A program made the translations under genes and the position numbers. Of a stretch of 64,000 nt of DNA, positions 10,451 through 19,133 are shown piece by piece. The notes beneath the pieces were generated by a model, which saw only the letters and a list, made by a program, of their open reading frames with translations, was not told the origin of the DNA and made no database searches. The stretch is from Pantoea sp. AS-PWVM4. GTDB lineage: Bacteria; Pseudomonadota; Gammaproteobacteria; Enterobacterales; Enterobacteriaceae. Location: the NCBI RefSeq assembly GCF_000468095.1, contig NZ_ASZC01000004.1:223437-287436 (forward strand). Direction: 5' to 3'. Position 1 is the stretch's first letter, and every line of letters starts with the position of its first letter.

Positions 10451-10460
10451 TGAACGTTCA
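10451..10460. promoter_or_regulatory. Candidate TetR operator of the efflux operon
   Basis: TGAACGTTCA is a perfect 10-bp palindrome 13 bp upstream of the adaptor start codon. AcrR-type repressors bind palindromes in this position. Assignment to the TetR product of 3941-4522 is an inference. Confidence 0.4.
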
Positions 10461-10715
10461 TTCTCGGCGGGGAGTTTAACAAACAGGCAGCGGGGCGTAT
10501 GTAAGCAAAGCGAAAAAGCGGGAATTTTATAACCACACGAGCTGTGCAGGATTTATGCGGTTGGGGTTGTTGAATAGTTATCATGCTCTACATTGATATA
10601 CATCATCGAAAATAGTTCGCCCTCCCCTCAATGATTAATGGTCCAGTTTATTGTGAATAATACGCGCTTATTGGCGAGCGCTATTTTATGACCTGATGAC
10701 AAATGAGAGAAAATT

Positions 10716-11228
10716 ATGCTGGTAATAGCCATTATTCAACACACGCCAGTTTGGGTGTGGATTCTGTTTATTTATCTTCTGTCACGCGGTATCAAAGCCC
10801 TTAAAACGCGTGAGGTTCCGGTGGGTAAATTATTCCTGATTCCCGTGTTGTTCCTGCTGTGGGCGATTCATGGCGTGTTTACAGAAACCCACTGGACGCT
10901 GGCTGCACTGGGGGCGATGCTCGCGGGCCTGTTATCAGGTGGCCTGCTGGGGGCAATGCTCGGACGCCGGAATCGACCCACCACGCAAAGTAGTCAGCCA
11001 GGGACGATAATTCGTCCCGGCTCGGTGCTACCACTTATTTTTATGGTGGTGACATTTATTGCCAAATACGTGCTTTCGGTATCCGTGATTTTACAACCGG
11101 CGCTGATTGATTCGTTAACCTTTAATTTAGCGCATGGTTTAATTAGCGGATTAACAGCCGGCGTATTCTGGGGAAATATGCTGGTCGCGTTTATTCCGTG
11201 GTATCGATCACGCATAAAGCCGGCTTAG
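10716..11228 (+). CDS. Small integral membrane protein (DUF6622-like)
   Basis: 170 residues with about five hydrophobic segments (residues 8-22, 43-58, 62-90, 105-128, 140-163). The start MLVIAIIQHTPVWVWILFIYLLSRGIKAL resembles an uncharacterised enterobacterial membrane family, from memory DUF6622. No catalytic or transport motif is visible. It is monocistronic, divergent from the efflux operon and followed by a REP pair. Confidence 0.75.
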   Translation: MLVIAIIQHTPVWVWILFIYLLSRGIKALKTREVPVGKLFLIPVLFLLWAIHGVFTETHWTLAALGAMLAGLLSGGLLGAMLGRRNRPTTQSSQPGTIIRPGSVLPLIFMVVTFIAKYVLSVSVILQPALIDSLTFNLAHGLISGLTAGVFWGNMLVAFIPWYRSRIKPA

Positions 11229-11236
11229 CATGTTCC

Positions 11237-11309
11237 GTAGCGGCGCGATTGATCGCGCGACTTTGATTTTGACGTTGCGGTTAAAATGCGCGATAAATCG
11301 CGCCGCTAC
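11237..11309. repeat. REP pair (BIME-like, two inverted units)
   Basis: A forward GTAGCGGCGCGAT unit (with GATTGATC instead of GATTTATC) and an inverted unit ending CGCCGCTAC, about 30 bp apart. It lies between two convergent genes, where it could act as a transcription boundary. Confidence 0.88.
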
Positions 11310-11320
11310 AGGGATATTTA

Positions 11321-11950
11321 TTACGCGAAACGCTGCAACGCCAGCAACGGGCTGGTCAACGGGCGTTGTTCCTCCGTGAAGTCCTGCGCCGCCACCGCCA
11401 TCGAAACCTGGGCCAGCGCCACATGGTCAGCGCCTTGCTGACGGGCCTGATTGACGGCGTCTTTAATCAATCGACGATAGCCCTGTTGATCCCCTGCTTT
11501 GAAGGTCGCCCAGGCATTGGGGATCAGGCGCACTTCCGGTGGCAATCCTGCCAGCGTTGATGGACAGAACAGCGCGGTGGTTGCCGCCAGCGTGGATTCT
11601 GCGGCACAGAGCACCAGCGATTTACCGCCGCGACGATGGACTTCATCAGCCAGCATGCGATCGGTACGATAAACCTGACAGTCATTTGCTGCATTGTGAA
11701 AACCATCCGCGACCGGCCCCAACGTCGAACAGGTGATCAGAATGGCATCAAACCACGGCGTCAGGCTGTCCAGCAGCGCCGTGATCTGCGCCTGTTGCTG
11801 GCTGGTCATGCCGCCACTCAATTCAGCTTCCGCCAACAGATGTGGCATCACCAGATGGCTTATGGTGGTCGGTGCGATACCCAGGCTGGCGGCAGCCTGA
11901 TCAAAGATGGCGATATTACTGGCGGCGGTGTGTAAGCAGGCAATGGTCAT
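11321..11950 (-). CDS. Aspartate/glutamate racemase superfamily protein
   Basis: 209 residues. The first conserved Cys lies in ILITCSTLGP near residue 78. The second position reads HVALAQVSMA with no Cys, as in several single-cysteine members (arylmalonate decarboxylase-like or maleate isomerase-like) and in some hydantoin racemase relatives. It is therefore probably not a standard two-cysteine racemase. It is a single gene, convergent with the membrane protein and divergent from the LysE exporter. Confidence 0.82.
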   Translation of the reverse strand: MTIACLHTAASNIAIFDQAAASLGIAPTTISHLVMPHLLAEAELSGGMTSQQQAQITALLDSLTPWFDAILITCSTLGPVADGFHNAANDCQVYRTDRMLADEVHRRGGKSLVLCAAESTLAATTALFCPSTLAGLPPEVRLIPNAWATFKAGDQQGYRRLIKDAVNQARQQGADHVALAQVSMAVAAQDFTEEQRPLTSPLLALQRFA

Positions 11951-12079
11951 AGGAAATCCTTTTGGCGTAATCAGCGATGTCGCTCACTATCCTGCTTAGC
12001 TGCGTTGCATTAGTCACGAAATTTCATCAGAATTATTTCACATTGCCATCAGTAGGTTATCGCTGACACGCGTAGCATC

Positions 12080-12709
12080 ATGGACCTGAACCTTATTGCC
12101 TTTATTATCGCCATCCTGCCGGTCGCTTTGTCACCGGGGGCCAGTTTCACCCTGGCGATCAACAACACCCTGTCGGCAGGCAGTCGTGGTCTGGCGGCAA
12201 TCATTGTTGGTACTGCGTTAGGCATTTATACCCACGCGCTGCTGATTGGTTCCGGTATCAGCGCCCTGCTACTGCATTCTCCCCGCGTTTTTACCCTGCT
12301 GAGTTTCGCCGGTAGCCTTTATCTGTTCTGGCTGGGGGTACAATTGATCAAACGAGGCCGCAATGTCGCCTCACCCTACCTATCCGCACGCCCGCGCCAG
12401 ACGACGATGAAAGAAGCCTGGCTGGCAAATGTGCTGAATCCCAAAGCGGTGATGCTCTACCTCACCGTGGTGTCACAGTTTGCCGGTAAACAAAGCGCAT
12501 TCGCGCATTTTTTGCTGCTGGCGACCGTGCATATCCTGATTATGAGCCTGTGGCTGGTGCTGGTGTGCTTCGCCCTGCTGACCTCGGCCAAACTGATCAA
12601 CATTCAGAAAATGGGTTTCTTTATTAACGTCATCGGCGGCGCGGTGCTGGTGATTTTCGCCATGCACAACTTTGCGCAGTTGCTGCTAAAACTGATGGGA
12701 ATTTCGTAG
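12080..12709 (+). CDS. LysE/RhtB family amino-acid exporter
   Basis: 209 residues with six predicted membrane helices. The family N-terminus is recognisable (LNLIAFIIAILPVALSPGASFTLAINNTLSAGSRGL), as is the motif AWLANVLNPKAVMLYLTVVSQF near 112-133. RhtB-type proteins export homoserine lactone, threonine, leucine or lysine; the substrate here is unknown. The stop codon TAG lies inside the REP that starts at 12706. Confidence 0.93.
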   Translation: MDLNLIAFIIAILPVALSPGASFTLAINNTLSAGSRGLAAIIVGTALGIYTHALLIGSGISALLLHSPRVFTLLSFAGSLYLFWLGVQLIKRGRNVASPYLSARPRQTTMKEAWLANVLNPKAVMLYLTVVSQFAGKQSAFAHFLLLATVHILIMSLWLVLVCFALLTSAKLINIQKMGFFINVIGGAVLVIFAMHNFAQLLLKLMGIS

Positions 12710-12778
12710 CGGCGCGATTTATCGCGCATTTTGACCGCAATATCAAAATCAAAGGCGCGCGATAAATCGCGTCGCTAC
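12706..12778. repeat. REP pair overlapping the LysE stop codon
   Basis: Forward GTAGCGGCGCGATTTATCGC and an inverted unit ending GCGTCGCTAC. The TAG at 12707-12709 terminates the exporter gene, so the REP supplies its last codon. Confidence 0.88.
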
Positions 12779-12824
12779 GGGTAAAAATGCCCCGTCCGTG
12801 TTGCGACAAGGCATATTTTTCAGC

Positions 12825-15185
12825 TTACTTCAGGCGGAATGCCACCACGCTGTCACCTTGTTTGGTGCCAAGTGAACCGTGACCGCCCGCCGCAATCACC
12901 ACATACTGCTTACCATCTTTACCCATAAAGGTGGAGGGTGTGGCTTGTGCGCCAGCACTCAACTCGGTCTGCCACAGCAGTTCGCCGGTGGTGCTGTCGT
13001 ACGCACGGAAGAAGTTATCTGCCGTAGCGCCGTGGAACACCAGATCGCCCGCCGTCACCAGCGGACCACCATGTGCCACCATCCCCATCGGGAAACCAAG
13101 CGGGAAACGCCCCGGCAGGAAGCTGGTGTTAAGGTTTTTGGTGGTACCGACGCGACGTAACCATTCGGTTTTGCCGGTCTTCAGATCCACACCCACCATC
13201 CGGCCCCACGGTGGCGCGATGCACGGAATGCCGAGATCGGAAGCCAACTGCTGGATATGGATAGCGTAATCACCGTGGAAGTTTTCATTCCAGTATGGCT
13301 GACCATCTTTGGTGAACATGCGTTCGGTGGCCGTCTGCGGGGTACGCTTAATCAGGGTATATTTGTAAGCCAGACGCACCGGTGCCGCAATCAGTAGCTG
13401 ACGCTGTGGATCGACCGCCACCGAACCCCAGTTGAACACTCCAATATTGCCAGGGAAGATCAGCGAGCCCTTCTCCGTCGCCGGAGTCCACGGATTGCCA
13501 TCGTAACGCAGGGTGCGGAAGTCGATACGGCATGACATCTGGTCAAACGGCGTAATGCCCCACATCGATTTTTCCGTCAACGGCTGCGGAATAAAGTTCA
13601 GGCTGGAGACCGGTTGTGTGGCGGCAAATTTCTCACCCGCTACGCCACCCTCGGTGGAGACCTTCACCTGATTCACCGGATAGACCGGCTGGCCGGTGAG
13701 GCGGTTCAGCACAAACAGGTTGCCGGTTTTGGTCGGCAGAATGACGACCGGCTGACGATTCCCCTGATAATCGATATCCACCAGCGACGGCTGTGACGGA
13801 TTATCACGGTCCCACAAGTCGTGGTTAGAACTCTGATAACGCCATTTGAAGGCACCGGTGTGCAGATCCAGCGCCACCAGCGCATCGCGGAACTTCTCCG
13901 TGTTGCTGTTCGCATCACGTTCGATACCCACTTCATCCGGCGAGGCGTTGCCAAACGGCACATAGACCAGGCCATTTTTCAGATCGGCGCTCAGCGTGCC
14001 CCAGGCAACCGGAGTATCCTGCGGATAGGTTTTATCCGCCGCGACCGGCTGGGTGTTATCCGGGTTAGCCGGGTCGAAGTTCCACACCAGACGGCCAGTC
14101 AGCACATCATAGGCACGGATCACACCCGACGGGTTGCCGCTGTTGAAGCCGTTGTCCATCACCGAACCGCCAACAATCACCAGATTGCCTGCCACCAGTG
14201 GTGCGGCGGTTTGCATCAGCGCATGTGGACGGACTTCGCCCATGTTGCTGTGCAGATCCACCACACCGTTGTTGCCAAAGTCAGCGCAGAGTTTGCCGGT
14301 GTCCGCATCCAGCGCAATCAGCTGCGCATCGGTGGTGGCATTGAAAATGCGCTTACGGCAGATAGCCGGATTGGCAGCTGAGCTCTCCGTCGCCACTGGC
14401 GTCTGCTGGTAATAACTGACGCCACGGCAGGTCTGATGCTGCTGCAAATACGAGCGATCTTTGGCTGGCGTATATTTCCACTTCACCGCACCGGTTTCCG
14501 GGTCGAGCGCATGGACTTCATTGTGCGGCGTACAGAAATAAAACATGCCGTTGGCTTTCAGCGGCGTTGCTTCAAAGGTGTATTCACTGGCGTCATCACC
14601 CTGACGCAGATCGCCAGTGTGATAAGTCCAGGCCACTTCAAGGTTTTTGACGTTATCTTTGGTGATCTGATTCAGTCCCGAGAAACGCAGACCATCCGGT
14701 GTGCCACCGTAGGCGGTCCAGTCGTCTTTCGCGCCCTGCTCGCCAGCCTGCACGCGTTCATTACTGATGGTGCCTGCCTGCGGCAGGGGATCGTAGAAGC
14801 ACAGCCCGATCACCAGCACAATCATTACGCTCACCGTACCACCCAGCAGCGGATGAAAACGGCGTTGCCCCTGATACAGCGGTTTCACCACCCACGGCAT
14901 TGCCAGCCACAGGCCGATAACCCCAAATACATCACCACGGGGAATCCATTGCCACTTATCAAAGCCCACTTCCCAGATAATCCACACCAGCGTAATCCAC
15001 ATCAGCACCGCATACAGCGCCAGGGCACTACGTTGTTGTTTAAACAATAAAATGGCGGTAATCAGTAACCCAACCGCCATCAGTGCATAGAATGCACTTC
15101 CTCCCAGCATCAACAACTTACCGCCCATGTAGAGCAGCGCGATGCCCAGTATCGCCAGTACGATACTGGTGAGTTTGTTAACCAT
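12825..15185 (-). CDS. gcd: PQQ-dependent membrane-bound glucose dehydrogenase
   Basis: 786 residues, close to E. coli Gcd (796). Five membrane helices occupy about residues 1-140, followed by an eight-bladed PQQ-quinoprotein propeller facing the periplasm. Visible family motifs include EQGAKDDWTAYGGTPDGLRFSGLNQI, the beta-propeller tryptophan-docking repeats, and a C-terminal TFMGKDGKQYVVIAAGGHGSLGTKQGD. It oxidises D-glucose to gluconolactone and passes electrons to ubiquinone, causing external acidification and mineral-phosphate dissolution. Its cofactor is made by the pqq operon at 56.6-62.2 kb. A CRP-like site lies 176 bp upstream. Confidence 0.97.
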   Translation of the reverse strand: MVNKLTSIVLAILGIALLYMGGKLLMLGGSAFYALMAVGLLITAILLFKQQRSALALYAVLMWITLVWIIWEVGFDKWQWIPRGDVFGVIGLWLAMPWVVKPLYQGQRRFHPLLGGTVSVMIVLVIGLCFYDPLPQAGTISNERVQAGEQGAKDDWTAYGGTPDGLRFSGLNQITKDNVKNLEVAWTYHTGDLRQGDDASEYTFEATPLKANGMFYFCTPHNEVHALDPETGAVKWKYTPAKDRSYLQQHQTCRGVSYYQQTPVATESSAANPAICRKRIFNATTDAQLIALDADTGKLCADFGNNGVVDLHSNMGEVRPHALMQTAAPLVAGNLVIVGGSVMDNGFNSGNPSGVIRAYDVLTGRLVWNFDPANPDNTQPVAADKTYPQDTPVAWGTLSADLKNGLVYVPFGNASPDEVGIERDANSNTEKFRDALVALDLHTGAFKWRYQSSNHDLWDRDNPSQPSLVDIDYQGNRQPVVILPTKTGNLFVLNRLTGQPVYPVNQVKVSTEGGVAGEKFAATQPVSSLNFIPQPLTEKSMWGITPFDQMSCRIDFRTLRYDGNPWTPATEKGSLIFPGNIGVFNWGSVAVDPQRQLLIAAPVRLAYKYTLIKRTPQTATERMFTKDGQPYWNENFHGDYAIHIQQLASDLGIPCIAPPWGRMVGVDLKTGKTEWLRRVGTTKNLNTSFLPGRFPLGFPMGMVAHGGPLVTAGDLVFHGATADNFFRAYDSTTGELLWQTELSAGAQATPSTFMGKDGKQYVVIAAGGHGSLGTKQGDSVVAFRLK

Positions 15186-15360
15186 GCTTATCCCTCAAGC
15201 TTTGCAAAAGCACTTAAATTTTCTTAAAAGAAACCTACAGATGTTCAACATAATTTTAACTAACGTTAAGAAAATGCTAAACCGCATGTCCAAACGTATC
15301 ATAAGGAATGTTTATCAATTTAGCGCAGCTGATTTGAGACTGCCGTAGAGCACATCAATC

Positions 15361-15376
15361 CGTGATTGAAATCACG
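15361..15376. promoter_or_regulatory. CRP-like site upstream of gcd
   Basis: CGTGATTGAAATCACG is a perfect 7+2+7 palindrome matching the CRP core GTGA-N6-TCAC. It lies 176-191 bp upstream of gcd in the 652-bp gap 15186-15837. cAMP-CRP is reported to act on gcd in E. coli. The rest of the gap holds a REP pair and a second CRP-like site, with no further gene seen. Confidence 0.5.
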
Positions 15377-15495
15377 TTTCATTATTGATGGGGAGAATTA
15401 ATCATTAGTGAGGATAAATAGCATCTTTTGTTCATGAGATGAGCAGTAAATCACCATAACAGGTTAACCGTATGATTAATCGCCTAACCAAAATC

Positions 15496-15562
15496 GTAGC
15501 GGCGCGATTTATCGCGCAGTTTTCAGGATTATTTAAACACGCGCGATAAATCGCGCCGCTAC
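15496..15562. repeat. REP pair
   Basis: Forward and inverted units about 24 bp apart, in the middle of the long gap between gcd and the glycosyltransferase gene. Confidence 0.88.
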
Positions 15563-15778
15563 GGGACCGTACATAATTGTGCATTAAATGAATTACTTTA
15601 ATTGGTTAGTTTTTCTCTGGTGCGATTATTCCCATAACGACTTCCCTCGCTCATATCTATCTCGACAATTTCATTCAGTTTTTAATTAATTCGGCATTTT
15701 CACATTATTTAATAATGATAAGTCATTGCACAGGGTGGTTATTTTGAGAGTTTTCTCAGCCTAAAAATATCAGGGGGG

Positions 15779-15794
15779 TGTGATATAAGTCACG
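15779..15794 (+). promoter_or_regulatory. CRP/FNR-like site before the GT-D gene
   Basis: TGTGATATAAGTCACG matches nine of ten conserved CRP half-site bases. It lies 44 bp upstream of the GT-D start. A TATAA-like box lies at 15818-15823, very close to the RBS AAGAAGG, so the site could either activate or block transcription. Confidence 0.4.
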
Positions 15795-15837
15795 CGACCG
15801 TTCTGGAGTAAGTCTGCTTATAACAAGAAGGTTAACG

Positions 15838-16806
15838 ATGATCAGTGCCAATTCACTTTATCGCAAATTACGTTTCCCCTTTAAGCTCACCCATGCTGCG
15901 TTAAAATATCCCCGAGCCAGTGCCCGCGTCAGACAATATAAAGTGTTGTCACCGGAGCAGACCATTGACTTGCTACTGAACAACGATCACCTCTCAATCA
16001 GCCGCTACGGTGACGGTGAACTGGAGATGACCTTGTTTAAAAACATTGGTTTTCAGGCATTTGATGAGCGGCTTTCAATCCGTTTAAAAGAGATTTTGCG
16101 CCGGGGTGTGAATCATAATCCCAGTTGTTTATTGTGTTTGCCGGACGCCTTTCGCAGCACGCGACATATGCGTTTTGGCTCTGCCTTGTTCTGGTTTTTC
16201 CATAAAGCGTTTTGTTTTTTACGCTATGAGCCATTATTAAGTAAGAAATATTGTTACGGTAATACTTCGGTGACGCGGCCTTATCACGATTATAAAGACA
16301 AGACATCATCTGCGGTGATCTTTGCCAAGTTCCAGCAATTATTCAAAGACAAAAAGATTTTAATTGTGGAAGGCAGTGGCACACGTTTGGGAATGGGTAA
16401 TGATTTGTTAGCTGGCGCGGGTGAAATCAAGCGTATAACCACCCTTAACCGTAACGCCTTTTCGGTTTACAACGAGTTATATAGTGCCGTACTGGCTCAT
16501 GGTCGCTATTTTGACATGGTCCTGATTTCACTTGGCCCCACCGCCACGGTGCTGGCGTACGATCTCAGCCAGCAGGGTATTCGTTGCATCGACAGTGGAC
16601 ATATTGATATCGAATACGAGTGGATGCGCAGCGCCGCACGCGACAAAGTGCAAGTGGCCGGCAAGAACGTTAATGAAGTCGGCGTATTATTAAGTGATGA
16701 GGTGATCGATCCCGATGAACACTATCGCAGCCAGATTCTGCAACATGTCGGAATGACACCGGAAGCGGTGCCAACCGCTGCATCGCTACGTCAGCCGATA
16801 GTGTAA
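15838..16806 (+). CDS. GT-D fold glycosyltransferase (DUF1792 family)
   Basis: 322 residues. The motif SISRYGDGELEM near residue 51 and the late motif LGPTATVLAYDLSQQGIRCIDSGHIDIEYEW near 230-262 are characteristic of GT-D glycosyltransferases (SP_1767-type, PF08759). Those enzymes add glucose or related sugars in surface glycan or glycoprotein synthesis. No membrane helix or signal peptide is visible, so it should be cytoplasmic. It stands alone rather than in a polysaccharide cluster. A 23-bp-stem hairpin lies 50 bp after its stop. Confidence 0.85.
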   Translation: MISANSLYRKLRFPFKLTHAALKYPRASARVRQYKVLSPEQTIDLLLNNDHLSISRYGDGELEMTLFKNIGFQAFDERLSIRLKEILRRGVNHNPSCLLCLPDAFRSTRHMRFGSALFWFFHKAFCFLRYEPLLSKKYCYGNTSVTRPYHDYKDKTSSAVIFAKFQQLFKDKKILIVEGSGTRLGMGNDLLAGAGEIKRITTLNRNAFSVYNELYSAVLAHGRYFDMVLISLGPTATVLAYDLSQQGIRCIDSGHIDIEYEWMRSAARDKVQVAGKNVNEVGVLLSDEVIDPDEHYRSQILQHVGMTPEAVPTAASLRQPIV

Positions 16807-16856
16807 ACGCCCCTCAGCCTGGACGTTGCGACGAATATCGCCGGGACAACGTCTGT

Positions 16857-16906
16857 TTATCTCAAGCAATCTCAAAAAATGGTTTTTTTGAGATTGCTTG
16901 AGATAA
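16857..16906. terminator. Perfect 23-bp inverted repeat with 4-nt loop
   Basis: The left arm 16857-16879 and right arm 16884-16906 are perfectly complementary, separated by TGGT. The inner stem is A6/T6 and the outer part contains CTCAAGCAATCTCAA. It lies after the GT-D gene and may act as a strong terminator or an mRNA 3'-end stabiliser. It has no classical U-tract after the hairpin, so the terminator label is tentative. Confidence 0.55.
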
Positions 16907-16923
16907 CGCCTGATGTACATGCC

Positions 16924-16979
16924 GTAGCGGCGCGATTTATCGCGCATCTCTATAACCGCGCGATAAATCGCGCCGCTAC
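16924..16979. repeat. REP pair
   Basis: Forward and inverted units only about 12 bp apart, just before the 3' end of the acetyltransferase gene, in a convergent intergenic region. Confidence 0.88.
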
Positions 16980-17003
16980 GACATACTGTGGATATCAGAT
17001 ACG

Positions 17004-17639
17004 CTACCGGTGCTGATGACGCTGGCAAAATGCCACGATATCACCGGACTGAAAATCACCGAGATGTGCCATCAGTTTCTCCAGCGGCCAGTGCCACCAG
17101 GCAATCGCCTGCAACTGTGCGGCGATCGCCGGGGTAAAGCGCATACGGATCGGTCTGGCCGGGACGCCACCGACAATGGTGTAAGGCGCGACATCTTTGC
17201 TCACCACCGCCCCGGCGGCCAGCACCGCGCCATCGCCTACCGTCACACCTGGCAGTACGATCACCCCATGACCGATCCACACGTCGTGCCCAATGATCAC
17301 CCGGTCAGCACGGCGTTCGGCAAAAAACGTGCTGTCACGCTGCGCATGGCTGTCGTAGTACTCAGGACAATAGGTAAATCGATGCTGCGAAGCACGATCC
17401 ATTGGATGATTCGGCGCACCAATGCGCACCTGATTAGCGATAGCGGTAAAGCGACCTATCTGGCTGTCTGCGATGCAGCAGTGCTCACCGACATAAGAAA
17501 AGTCGCCTAATTCGCTGTATTCGAGATAGCTGTGGGCGAGGATTTCACACTGCTGACCAATGTGAGTCTCGCGCATACGCACGCTGGGATCGATGACGGT
17601 GTGTTGCAGTTTAGCCGGTTGCACAGCAGCGAGTGCCAT
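17004..17639 (-). CDS. Left-handed beta-helix acetyltransferase (phosphonate-cluster type)
   Basis: 211 residues built of hexapeptide repeats ([59 protein letters not shown], then [37 protein letters not shown]). The motif [14 protein letters not shown] and the active-site His in DVWIGHG are shared with the CatB/VatD group. The protein resembles the transferase subfamily found in phn operons, but no other phosphonate gene is near. RBS GGAG lies 8 nt before the ATG. The acceptor is unknown. Confidence 0.85.
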   Translation of the reverse strand: MALAAVQPAKLQHTVIDPSVRMRETHIGQQCEILAHSYLEYSELGDFSYVGEHCCIADSQIGRFTAIANQVRIGAPNHPMDRASQHRFTYCPEYYDSHAQRDSTFFAERRADRVIIGHDVWIGHGVIVLPGVTVGDGAVLAAGAVVSKDVAPYTIVGGVPARPIRMRFTPAIAAQLQAIAWWHWPLEKLMAHLGDFQSGDIVAFCQRHQHR

Positions 17640-17760
17640 AGCGAAAACTCCGTGGTGGTCAGATGTCTGGATAACTGAGCTGCGCCAGGGCAGCGACGAG
17701 ACATCAACCTAACCGGGCAAGATGACAGCCAGATGGCAACAGTACCATCCGGCGTAACCT

Positions 17761-19014
17761 TTATGGCCGGGCGGCAGTGCCGTCCGGTAAACGTGCATTG
17801 GTCCACTCCGGCAGACCACCGGAAACCGGGTATTTCGCCGCCAGTTTCTCGTCAATATCCACCCCTAATCCCGGACGTTCACTCAGGTAGGCGTAACCAC
17901 GGTCAATTTCCGGGCAACCGGGGAACACCGCCTGAAGCGCTTCATTGACCGGCGTATATTCCTGAATCCCCAGGTTGGTAATGCTCATATCGATATGCAG
18001 GTTGGCCGCCACACCAACCGGTGAGATATCACCCGGACCATGCCAGGCGGTACGTACGCCGTACAATTCCGCCAGCGTGGCCAGTTTCTTCGCCGGGGTG
18101 ATGCCACCAATGGTGCTGACATGGCAGCGGATATAATCGATCAACTGCTGCTGGATCAGCGGTTTCCATTCGTTGATCTGGGTAAAGAGTTCCCCCATCG
18201 CTATCGGGGTGCTGCTCTGCGCACGCAGTTTGTTTAACCAGTCGATGTTCTCTGGCGCAACCGGGTCTTCAAGGAAAAACAGTTGATACGGCTCCAGTGA
18301 TTTTGCCATCTGAATCGCGGCGATTGGCGTGATGCGCTCGTGCACGTCGTGGATAAATTCCACCCCAAATCCCAGCTTGTTACGCAGGTGATCGAACAAG
18401 CGCGGCACGGCTCGCGCATAGGCGTCAGGGTCAAAATAGATGCCGTGGGTCTGGCTGCGCGGCGATACTTTAGGCTGGATATTTTTCGCCCGCGCCAGCT
18501 TTCCGGCAATCAGACGCAAATCATCGGTGCCAGCGCCGCCATACATCCCCACCTGACAACGGACATACTGGTAGCCTTCCTCCATCCGTGCCCGGATATT
18601 GTCCTCGACTTCAACTTCATCCGCCCCATCGCAGTGCCGGTAAAGCGCAATGCCATCCCGGCATTTGCCGCCTAACAGTTGATACACCGGCAGATTGGCG
18701 AGTTTGCCTTTGATATCCCACAACGCCATGTCCATACCGGAGAGCGCATTGTTCATTACCGGGCCATTGCGCCAGTAGCCGCTGACAGCGGCCGACTGCC
18801 ACAGGTCTTCGATACGCGCCGGATCTTTGCCGATTAAAAAGGGTTTGATGTAATTTTCAATCGCGGCCGCTACCGCATAAATACGCTGGGTAAAGGTGGC
18901 GCAGCCCAGGCCGTACAGTCCCGGTTCGCTGGTTTCGATCTTTACCACCACCAGATCAATCCCCCCAGGGGCGGTAAGGATGGTTTTGACGTCGGTAATT
19001 TTCAGTTCACTCAT
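17761..19014 (-). CDS. ManD/RspA-type sugar-acid dehydratase (enolase superfamily)
   Basis: 417 residues, typical for the ManD subgroup. The metal and catalytic residues are visible: Asp223 and His225 in HDVHERIT, Glu249 in FLEDP, Glu275 in MGELF and His325 in TAWHGPGDISPVG. Family members dehydrate D-mannonate and/or D-gluconate, some with low efficiency. The neighbouring IdnD/IdnO-like genes point to an aldonate of the idonate/gluconate/mannonate group. The repeat TGTCCTACATGT just upstream is shared with the GntR promoter. Confidence 0.9.
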   Translation of the reverse strand: MSELKITDVKTILTAPGGIDLVVVKIETSEPGLYGLGCATFTQRIYAVAAAIENYIKPFLIGKDPARIEDLWQSAAVSGYWRNGPVMNNALSGMDMALWDIKGKLANLPVYQLLGGKCRDGIALYRHCDGADEVEVEDNIRARMEEGYQYVRCQVGMYGGAGTDDLRLIAGKLARAKNIQPKVSPRSQTHGIYFDPDAYARAVPRLFDHLRNKLGFGVEFIHDVHERITPIAAIQMAKSLEPYQLFFLEDPVAPENIDWLNKLRAQSSTPIAMGELFTQINEWKPLIQQQLIDYIRCHVSTIGGITPAKKLATLAELYGVRTAWHGPGDISPVGVAANLHIDMSITNLGIQEYTPVNEALQAVFPGCPEIDRGYAYLSERPGLGVDIDEKLAAKYPVSGGLPEWTNARLPDGTAARP

Positions 19015-19038
19015 GAAATCCTCGCTTATCCTGTATGA

Positions 19039-19050
19039 TGTCCTACATGT
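19039..19050. promoter_or_regulatory. Candidate GntR operator before the dehydratase gene
   Basis: TGTCCTACATGT lies 25-36 bp upstream of the dehydratase ATG. The identical 12-mer recurs at 19853-19864 in front of the gntR gene itself. Confidence 0.55.
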
Positions 19051-19061
19051 TATGCGTCAAA

Positions 19062-19131
19062 AAAAGCCCCTGATCTGATACCCGACGTAGCGGCGCGATA
19101 AATCGCGCCGCTACGGAGCATAGGGGCTTTT
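19062..19131 (-). terminator. Terminator hairpin with a REP palindrome in its loop
   Basis: The arms AAAAGCCCCT (19062-19071) and AGGGGCTTTT (19122-19131) are perfectly complementary. On the minus strand the right side ends in a T-run (AGGGGCTTTTTTT), as expected for a terminator after the gntR gene. Between the arms, at 19087-19114, sits a 28-bp REP palindrome with a 13-bp stem (GTAGCGGCGCGAT/ATCGCGCCGCTAC). Confidence 0.7.
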
Positions 19132-19133
19132 CG

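Noticed and set aside
17004..17639. Remnant of a phosphonate (phn) operon
   Set aside because: Only the hexapeptide transferase resembles that context. No phn transporter or C-P lyase gene is present on either side.
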